From the NCBI GenBank assembly GCA_039199225.1, contig JBCCSZ010000243.1:1-12060 (forward strand): a stretch of DNA of 12,060 nt, in the 5' to 3' direction. The notes beneath the pieces are model-generated. The model was not told the DNA's origin. It saw nothing but the letters and a program-made list of their open reading frames with translations, and did no database searches. This document shows, in pieces, positions 6,846-12,060 of this stretch (positions are counted from its first letter, which is position 1; the number at the start of each line of letters is the position of its first letter). A program made the position numbers and the translations under genes. The stretch comes from JBCCSZ01 sp039199225 (GTDB taxonomy: Bacteria > Bacteroidota > Bacteroidia > Chitinophagales > Saprospiraceae).

Positions 6846-7995
6846 AGGTGCCGCCTCGGACTTCCCACTCAGGTTTGTGCTGCTTGAAGTCCCATTTGAT
6901 GGTGCCACCCTTATTGGTTCTAAAGCCTTTGTTTTGCGTGTCTAGCCACACCCAGTCATAGGCAATGTCCAGGACAATGTTGTTGTGTTGGTCTACGATG
7001 CCCCATTGGAGGTTTTCAAGGTAGAGTTCGTTGTTGGCCTCGTCTATAACGGCTCTGGCCCTGCCTCTGGCTACTTTGAAGTATGCTCTGGACAACTGCT
7101 CTACATAGTCGTATTCGTTTGGGAGGACGATTTGACCGTTGGGTCGGATGGCTCCCCATTGCCCTGGGATGAATTCAGCCATGGAGGTGGAGCGTACCTG
7201 AAAGGAGGCGTCAAAATCTTGGTCGTAGTCGACTTCTTTGACGGTTCTGTAGATGGGTGGTCCCTCGAAATAGTAGTCGAAATCGGCCATGTGGATTTCG
7301 TCGTAAGGCAAGCGAGTTTTCTGCTTGGATTGAATGTCATAGGTATGATACTGAATGTCGATACCGTCGTATCTTTTGTCTTCTCTTAAGATCAATTTGT
7401 GATCGTGTAGATCGTGAAAGAGGTCGTGATCGAAAGGGAAATCACCCAAGATTTCATGCTCGACACTAAGGATGCCATTGAAGCTGTGGTTGTGTTCCTT
7501 GTAGCCGTCAGCGCGCGAAATATCGAACTTTTGAGCGATGAATACGTCCTTGCCTACAGCTCTTAGCTTTGGGTATTCGCAAGGGATGCACAGCTCGTAG
7601 TCTTTGTTCAACACACCTGCCTTTTGGTTTTTGTAGAGGATGGCATGGCCTAATTTGTCAAAAAGGAGGGTATCTATGTGGTGGAATTCGGCAAGGAGAT
7701 GGCCCGCCGTTGAGTAAAGAAAAAGCGTATTTTCTCCCAAGGCGTATGCGTCGTCTTTGTAAACATAGGCATCGATGAGGTCCCGGGAGGGAACATAGCC
7801 AACCGAATTGAATATAGGCGGAAAAAGCACTTCGTACTTTCCTGCAGCATTTTTCTTTTGAACACCCCAATATCTTTTGTCGCTCACAAAGCAGTGAATG
7901 GTATCCTCCTTGAATTTTTGTCCTCCTACAATTTTGTAAAGTCCGGCGGCAGCTACTTTTTTATCCAGCCAGGATTTCCATTTATTCTTTTTCAT
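6820..7995 (-). CDS. WG-repeat protein
   Basis: This 391-residue protein has no signal peptide or membrane segment. It contains diverged WG repeats, in which a WG or AG dipeptide is followed by a beta-hairpin and an IVLP-type strand: WGVQKK (43), AGVLNKDYELCIPCEYPKL (126), WGAIRPNGQIVLPNEYDYV (280) and WGIVDQHNNIVLDIAYDWV (331). Such repeats build beta-rich scaffolds found in bacterial surface or signalling proteins, and no catalytic role is known. The middle (about 160-270) is acidic and His/Asp/Tyr-rich and shows no clear repeat. The ATG at 7995 follows the stop of the DUF2007-like gene by 30 bp, so the two probably form an operon. The stop lies inside the 3' end of the oppositely oriented 680-residue gene, leaving no spacer for a shared terminator. 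The repeat class is clear, but the ligand or partner is not. Confidence 0.82.
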   Translation of the reverse strand: MKKNKWKSWLDKKVAAAGLYKIVGGQKFKEDTIHCFVSDKRYWGVQKKNAAGKYEVLFPPIFNSVGYVPSRDLIDAYVYKDDAYALGENTLFLYSTAGHLLAEFHHIDTLLFDKLGHAILYKNQKAGVLNKDYELCIPCEYPKLRAVGKDVFIAQKFDISRADGYKEHNHSFNGILSVEHEILGDFPFDHDLFHDLHDHKLILREDKRYDGIDIQYHTYDIQSKQKTRLPYDEIHMADFDYYFEGPPIYRTVKEVDYDQDFDASFQVRSTSMAEFIPGQWGAIRPNGQIVLPNEYDYVEQLSRAYFKVARGRARAVIDEANNELYLENLQWGIVDQHNNIVLDIAYDWVWLDTQNKGFRTNKGGTIKWDFKQHKPEWEVRGGTFNHQSLPS

Positions 7996-8025
7996 CCTCT
8001 TATGCTGCTTCTGTGAAAAGAAATG

Positions 8026-8739
8026 TCACGAAAAAATGTACTCCAAAAAAATTACTTCCATAACCATCATGGCAATGCCGCCATAGAACATAAAAACACC
8101 GATGTCGCGGGTGGATTCATCGAAGACAAAATGCCGCTCGCCATCCGGGTCCGTACTTCTACCATAGGCATAGTAATAGCTCATTCCTACGCCAGCAATC
8201 ACAAAAATCAAACTCACAAACAGTCCGAGAATCATCCCCAGCCCGTAAAACAGCATCCAGGTTCTATTGCCCCTCTTCCCCTGCCGGAGGCTGTCAAATC
8301 TTTCTGTTCGCAATTTTTGCAACTCCTCCTCCCCTATCACAACGCCCCTTTCCCTTAAAATGACCTTAGCGATGCTGATGTCTTCCATCGACCACTCGTC
8401 TTGCTTGGCAAATATCTCTTTCAACTCCTCTGTGTCCAACTGATTGAGGTAATGGTCGTCCACCTCCTCAAAGGAGACCGACTTGAGCTGATCGGCTATG
8501 ATTCGGTTGACCCTTTTAAAATCCCGGGGAAGTATTTTCACGATGGCTTTTGGTACCAAGCCCCTACCCACGATGGCCGAATCGATGACTGTTCCGGTCG
8601 TTTCCATTTTATAAGGAATGTCGTGTTCATCCAATAAGTTGGCAAAGCCCTCGGCTTCTGCGGTATTCATAAAGTTTCGAAAAAACTCGTAGGAGTTTTG
8701 CTCGTCCTTCATCATATCATCATCGATCGGATCTTTCAT
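8026..8739 (-). CDS. DUF2007-like signal transducer with two C-terminal membrane helices
   Basis: The product has 237 residues from the ATG at 8739. The open frame continues upstream to 8856, but that extension would run into the divergent phosphatase gene and does not look like protein. Residues about 15-80 resemble the DUF2007 ferredoxin-like fold, which scores small changes between paralogous or truncated proteins: FFRNFMNTAEAEGFANLLDE, then IPYKMETTG and a strand-helix VKILPRDFKRVNRIIADQL. Next comes a conserved acidic helical segment (DDHYLNQLDTEELKEIFAKQ, DEWSMEDISIAKVILRERGV) that I recall from many Bacteroidota proteins. Two membrane helices follow, at about 163-190 and 212-235, separated by an acidic loop. 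It is the first gene of the minus-strand pair and faces the PP2C gene across a shared intergenic region. Its molecular function is unknown; a membrane-linked signalling role is inferred from the family name alone. Confidence 0.8.
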   Translation of the reverse strand: MKDPIDDDMMKDEQNSYEFFRNFMNTAEAEGFANLLDEHDIPYKMETTGTVIDSAIVGRGLVPKAIVKILPRDFKRVNRIIADQLKSVSFEEVDDHYLNQLDTEELKEIFAKQDEWSMEDISIAKVILRERGVVIGEEELQKLRTERFDSLRQGKRGNRTWMLFYGLGMILGLFVSLIFVIAGVGMSYYYAYGRSTDPDGERHFVFDESTRDIGVFMFYGGIAMMVMEVIFLEYIFS

Positions 8740-8748
8740 AGCTTTTAC

Positions 8749-8765
8749 TTTTATTGGAAATAAAA
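8749..8765. promoter_or_regulatory. Inverted repeat TTTTATT-GGA-AATAAAA between divergent genes
   Basis: A perfect 7-bp inverted repeat with a 3-base centre lies in the 73-bp gap between the divergent DUF2007-like gene (start 8739) and the PP2C gene (start 8813). Its position suggests an operator that could control both, or overlapping -10-type elements. It has no strand-specific T-run. The same GGA would also be a weak ribosome binding site for an alternative GTG start at 8768. Function is inferred from placement only. Confidence 0.35.
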
Positions 8766-8812
8766 TTGTGGACGTTGGAATTTTTTTAGCCTTTTCGGAT
8801 GTACTGTTTTTG

Positions 8813-9544
8813 ATGAATCTATACACCTCACTAAAAATCGGTACTGCCCACACCAACCACTGCGAAGATTATTTACTAAATGCTCCAATTGGCGACCATC
8901 GTTTGCTACTAGCCGTTATGGATGGTTGCAGCATGGGAACGGAGAGCTACTTTATCTCCACCCTTAAAGGTAAACTATTGCGCAAGATTGCCAAAGAAGT
9001 TTATTACAAGGCGTTTTTGCACAGAGCAGAGATTTCTCTTCAGGCGGAGCTGACAAACATTCTGGAAAAGCTCTTTTGCGAAGTTCGAAAAGTACAAAAC
9101 GATTTGCAACTGACAAGCGATGAACTTCTGAGTACCCTACTCTTAGCCATTGTAGATACCCGCAGCCAGCAGGCAGAGGTCATTGTTGTAGGAGATGGAT
9201 TGCTTGTGGTAGATGGCAATGCCACAGCCTTTGACCAAGACGACCGGCCGGACTACATGGCCTACCATCTAAACGAGGACTTTTCGGCTTGGTTTCAAGG
9301 GCAGTCGCAGTATCTCCAACTTGCAACCTTCGAATCCTTGAGCATTGCCACAGATGGTATTTTCACCTTTCAAGCCTTTGAAAATGTGGATTATCCGCCC
9401 ATCGGGTCCGCTGAACTAATGGCCATGCTGCTGATAGATCAGCCCGACCACCCCCACTTTCTACATCGCCAATTGATCGCCATCGAGCAAAAATGGGGAC
9501 TTAAGCCCTTTGATGATCTGGCCATTATTCGCTTGATGGTGTAG
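8813..9544 (+). CDS. PP2C-type serine/threonine phosphatase, compact
   Basis: The product has 243 residues and matches the metal-dependent PP2C fold, which removes phosphate from Ser/Thr using two metal ions. The usual metal-binding positions are visible: HTNHCEDYLL (E18, D19), VMDGCSMG (D37, G38), IATDGIF (D181, G182) and FDDLAIIRL (D234, D235). The GDGLL segment near the middle fits a core strand of the fold. The common DGHGG sequence is replaced by DGCSMG. There is no signal peptide, membrane helix or extra sensor domain, so this is a bare cytoplasmic catalytic domain of about the minimal size. I chose the ATG at 8813 because family domains begin just before this point. A GTG at 8768, preceded by GGA, would add 15 hydrophobic residues and cannot be ruled out. 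No Ser/Thr kinase is adjacent, so its substrate is unknown. It converges on the TonB receptor gene with a gap of only 6 bp. Confidence 0.87.
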   Translation: MNLYTSLKIGTAHTNHCEDYLLNAPIGDHRLLLAVMDGCSMGTESYFISTLKGKLLRKIAKEVYYKAFLHRAEISLQAELTNILEKLFCEVRKVQNDLQLTSDELLSTLLLAIVDTRSQQAEVIVVGDGLLVVDGNATAFDQDDRPDYMAYHLNEDFSAWFQGQSQYLQLATFESLSIATDGIFTFQAFENVDYPPIGSAELMAMLLIDQPDHPHFLHRQLIAIEQKWGLKPFDDLAIIRLMV

Positions 9545-9550
9545 CCACAG

Positions 9551-11497
9551 TTAGCGACCGACAATGTTCCATTTCATCCCTGCCATCAACCACCTGGAAG
9601 GCATGCGGGCGCCTAGAATGTTGTAGTACTGCTGGTCGAAGAGGTTCTGTACTTGTAGGTTTAAGCCGAAGCTTTCTGTGATGGCGAAACCCACTCGGGC
9701 GTTCCATACATCGTAGTCCCTGGCCAATTCGGTTTCAATGTCTGAGGCAATCTGGCTGTTCCGCTCCTTGTACAGCCCGCTGACGGCGAGGTCGAAGCGG
9801 TCCCATTGCAGCAAGAATTGCGTGGTGAAAAGATGGCGGGCGTGGCTGGAGATGTAAACGGAAACCACTCCCTCTTCATTGGAAGTCTTCAGATAGGTAT
9901 AACCCATGTTCCATTGGATGCTTTTCCGCGCACCCAGCGTTTGGCGGAAATGAGATTCTACTTCAAATCCATTGGTACGGACATCCGAGATGTTGCTGGC
10001 AAAAAAGTAATTGGCACCCTCCTGCAGGCTGCCGGTCTCACTGACAGAGCCGATGTCCGCTTGGTTGGTGGAAACATAATCGATTAGGTTGGAGGACTGA
10101 CGAGCAAAAGCGGTTGCTTTCAACTGCCAGTTTTTGGATAGAGCGTAATCTATTCCGACCTCCTCAGACCAGCCCCTTTCGGCGATCAAATCCGGATTTC
10201 CCAGGCTGCGGTTGGGGGTTAGATTCGGTAGATTGTTGGAAACATAGCGTTCTGTGTAGTCTGCTGCCCGGATGCTCCTGCCGGCGGAGGCCCGAAAAGT
10301 GATGGTCGGAAGCACATAGGAAACATTGAGTTGGGGTGAAAATTCAAATTCGTAATTGTCGTCGTAATCACCTCTCAGGCTCATGGATAGGTTGAGTCCG
10401 TTGTAGCGATAGACACCAATGGCATAGGCCCCAATGTGCAAATCATCGTGGTTCCCCCGGTCGTTGCTCTCGATCTTTCGCTGGTCGACCTGAGCGCCGG
10501 CCTTGAGCGTAAAGCGATCGTTGATGAATTGGAGGTGGTTCAAGGTAAAGTTGAGCAACTGACTTGTATGGTTGTTGGTGGAGGGAAAGTCCGGGCTGAA
10601 AACGAACTGATCGGTATTGTACTTATAGGCCACGTTCAGATCGGTTGAGCTGGAAGCACCCATTTTGACCAGTTGTAGGTGGTTCCACCAATTGGCAACC
10701 GTTTCCTCTGCCTTGTCAAAGGGGCTGTTGGTATAAAAATATCGGGCGTTAAAATCGCGATGGTCGTAGGCTGTCCGCAGCCGTATGCTGAGGTCGTTGT
10801 CGAAGCGATAGCCAAAAGAGGCTCCTACGGTTTTGATGTCGAAATAGCTGTTGTAAGCATCCAAAGTTGTGGTCGAGTCAATGAATTTTTCTGGGAAGAA
10901 CTCCCCCTCAGACTGATTCATGGAGAAGCCACCGCCCAGGGTCATGGCGCCCTTTTTGAGCGAGAACCCCTGCTGTCCGTTCACCAATTGATGATCGCCA
11001 TAGTTCAAATTGCCGCTCAGTTCGAGTCCTTCTGCTGCGTTTGAGAAAGTCTTGGTGATGATGTTGACCACCCCTCCAACGGCATCTGCCCCAAAAATAG
11101 CGGCTGCGGCGCCTCTCAATATCTCGATGCGGTGAATTTCTGAGGGTGTGACGGGGATGTAGCTGTTGAAATGCCCGGTTAGTGGATCGTTCAGTCGCAT
11201 CCCATCTACCAGGATGAGTACCTGTGTAAAGGTGGCTCCCCGGAGTAAAATATCTCCCTGAACCCCAAAACCGCCTCTGGATTGTACCTCTAAGCCAGGA
11301 ACTGTTTGGAGGATTTCATCCAGGGAAGTGGCAGGCATCGCTGCGATTTGTTTGGAAGTCAAAACGGTGATGTTTCGCCCCGTTTCCGTAATCTTCAAAG
11401 GAACTTGTAGTGCATTTACCTGAATGGTATCCAGGTCGTTTTGAGCTTGTGCAGCCAAAAAGCCGAAGCTCAACAAAAATGGTAGGAATTTTTTCAT
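9551..11497 (-). CDS. TonB-dependent outer-membrane receptor, BtuB-like
   Basis: The product has 648 residues. The ATG at 11497 is chosen because a signal peptide follows directly (MKKFLPFLLSFGFLAAQA|Q); ATGs at 11509 and 11536 would place extra residues before it. A TonB-box-like DTIQVNA (23-29) precedes the plug domain, about 38-150, with ILLRGATFTQVLILVDGMRL, IHRIEILRGAAAAIFGADA and GGVVNIITKTF. The remainder is a 22-strand-type barrel of alternating hydrophobic residues, ending in LNLQVQNLFDQQYYNI and a terminal strand. The plug layout and length are closest to vitamin B12 or siderophore receptors such as BtuB, but I see no cobalamin riboswitch in the leader and no transport genes nearby, so the substrate stays open. 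It has no N-terminal carboxypeptidase-like domain and no SusD partner, which separates it from SusC glycan importers. Import would be energised by TonB-ExbBD encoded elsewhere. Confidence 0.93.
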   Translation of the reverse strand: MKKFLPFLLSFGFLAAQAQNDLDTIQVNALQVPLKITETGRNITVLTSKQIAAMPATSLDEILQTVPGLEVQSRGGFGVQGDILLRGATFTQVLILVDGMRLNDPLTGHFNSYIPVTPSEIHRIEILRGAAAAIFGADAVGGVVNIITKTFSNAAEGLELSGNLNYGDHQLVNGQQGFSLKKGAMTLGGGFSMNQSEGEFFPEKFIDSTTTLDAYNSYFDIKTVGASFGYRFDNDLSIRLRTAYDHRDFNARYFYTNSPFDKAEETVANWWNHLQLVKMGASSSTDLNVAYKYNTDQFVFSPDFPSTNNHTSQLLNFTLNHLQFINDRFTLKAGAQVDQRKIESNDRGNHDDLHIGAYAIGVYRYNGLNLSMSLRGDYDDNYEFEFSPQLNVSYVLPTITFRASAGRSIRAADYTERYVSNNLPNLTPNRSLGNPDLIAERGWSEEVGIDYALSKNWQLKATAFARQSSNLIDYVSTNQADIGSVSETGSLQEGANYFFASNISDVRTNGFEVESHFRQTLGARKSIQWNMGYTYLKTSNEEGVVSVYISSHARHLFTTQFLLQWDRFDLAVSGLYKERNSQIASDIETELARDYDVWNARVGFAITESFGLNLQVQNLFDQQYYNILGARMPSRWLMAGMKWNIVGR

Positions 11498-11545
11498 CGT
11501 CCACTGCATTGATTCGAGCTGCGATTCATTCAGCACAGCTCGTGT

Positions 11546-11575
11546 TAAACTTATCCGAAAATCGGCGCAAGTTTA
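11546..11575. promoter_or_regulatory. Stem-loop in the leader of the TonB receptor gene
   Basis: Outer arms TAAACTT (11546-11552) and AAGTTTA (11569-11575) are perfectly complementary over 7 bp. Inside them, CCGA (11555-11558) and TCGG (11562-11565) form a 4-bp stem with a 3-base loop, separated from the outer stem by a small internal loop. It lies 48 bp upstream of the receptor start and 72 bp beyond the stop of the T9SS gene on the same strand. It could be a terminator-like structure for the upstream gene, a regulatory hairpin or a dyad operator. No T-run of useful length follows it. Confidence 0.45.
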
Positions 11576-11620
11576 GGACAATGCAGAGGAATCACCTAGC
11601 GACCATCAAAGCTTGACGAA

Positions 11621-11633
11621 GAATTGACAATTC
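11621..11633. repeat. Palindrome GAATTG-A-CAATTC
   Basis: Two perfect 6-bp arms around a single central base lie 14 bp beyond the stop codon of the T9SS-cargo gene, in the same 150-bp spacer as the stem-loop at 11546-11575. The symmetry is that of a transcription-factor site rather than a hairpin, since the one-base loop is too tight. No function is shown. Confidence 0.3.
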
Positions 11634-11647
11634 AGCGAAAGGCGCAT

Positions 11648-12060
11648 TCAGAGCTTCAAAAGCTTTTTGTAAGTCACATGCTGCGCACTCTCAATGACGA
11701 GCGTATACAAGCCACTGGCTAGCTCGTGGAGATCGATTTGAGTGGTGCCGGCTTCGACATCTTCGACAATGGAGATAGATTGGAGCTGTCCATCGGCTGA
11801 ATAAAGCTGGATGTTGATGGGCCGCTCACCTTTTGAAGGATTTTGTAGAAAGACCCGTTGTTCCTTGGATGGATTGGGGTATAGGGAGAAGTCCGCTCTA
11901 CCGCTGTTGTTATTTACTTGAACAATGGGGCTGTAGACGAAAGAACCATCGGCATCTACTTGCTTCAGTCTATAGTATCGTTCTCCTTTGAGGGCTTGTC
12001 CATCCTTGAAATGGTATTTGGTCTGGGCTTGGCTGTTTCCGAAAGCGGACAGGCGGCCAA
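11648..12060 (-). CDS. Partial T9SS cargo protein with type A C-terminal sorting domain
   Basis: Only the C-terminal 136 or so residues are inside the window; the gene runs off the right edge. The reading frame ends at a TGA at 11648-11650. The segment FKDGQALKGERYYRLKQVD, then DGSFVYSPIVQV, is the usual linker or last beta-sandwich strand in exported Bacteroidota proteins. It is followed by a Por/type A sorting domain: FSLYPNPSKEQRVFLQN, INIQLYSADGQL, and a final ASGLYTLVIESAQHVTYKKL ending Lys-Leu. Such domains direct proteins through the type IX secretion system and are removed during anchoring or release. The catalytic or binding part lies outside the window, so the protein's role is unknown. 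This is the best single marker that the organism is a gliding-type Bacteroidota. Confidence 0.92.
   Translation of the reverse strand, partial: GRLSAFGNSQAQTKYHFKDGQALKGERYYRLKQVDADGSFVYSPIVQVNNNSGRADFSLYPNPSKEQRVFLQNPSKGERPINIQLYSADGQLQSISIVEDVEAGTTQIDLHELASGLYTLVIESAQHVTYKKLLKL

Noticed and set aside
8740..8856. N-terminal extension of the DUF2007-like protein to an ATG at 8856
   Set aside because: It would overlap the phosphatase start, its sequence is not protein-like, and the domain begins after the ATG at 8739.
11498..11647. Cobalamin riboswitch upstream of the BtuB-like receptor
   Set aside because: The spacer is only 150 bp and lacks a B12-box-like GCCACTG motif; only a simple hairpin and a palindrome are present.

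Overview
The window looks like a chromosomal segment from a Bacteroidota bacterium. Three things support this: a partial protein at the right edge with a type IX secretion (Por) C-terminal sorting domain, a BtuB-like TonB-dependent receptor, and a two-helix signal-transducer family I associate with this phylum. Shine-Dalgarno sequences are scarce, which also fits. The protein style suggests a Saprospiria/Lewinella-like lineage, but that is a guess. I see no rRNA, tRNA, CRISPR array, insertion sequence or prophage gene.

Layout. (1) 1-1600: a lysoplasmalogenase-type (YhhN) membrane protein on the minus strand, flanked by AT-rich spacers. The second spacer (965-1600) carries only small palindromes. 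(2) 1601-6845: a plus-strand cassette of three genes, probably one operon. They are a signal-peptide membrane protein with five helices and an internal duplication; a protein with no signal peptide that fuses an amidase_2/PGRP-like domain, an SH3b domain and a subtilisin-like S8 protease; and a large exported protein with a four-cysteine cluster and a beta-rich C-terminus. The last two genes overlap by ATGA. (3) 6820-8739: a minus-strand pair, a WG-repeat protein and a DUF2007-like protein with two membrane helices. (4) 8813-9544: a compact PP2C-type phosphatase, divergent from that pair across 73 bp that hold a perfect inverted repeat. (5) 9551-11497: the TonB-dependent receptor on the minus strand, with a hairpin in its leader. 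(6) 11648-12060: the C-terminus of a T9SS cargo protein.

The cassette in part 2 is the most interesting region. It joins a peptidoglycan-amidase-like fold to a serine protease whose Asp, His and Ser are intact but whose oxyanion-hole Asn position is Gly. The fusion lies between two genes for exported or membrane proteins, yet it has no export signal itself. A membrane-anchored sensing or proteolytic-effector system is one reading. That reading is inference; the domain architecture and gene order are seen directly.
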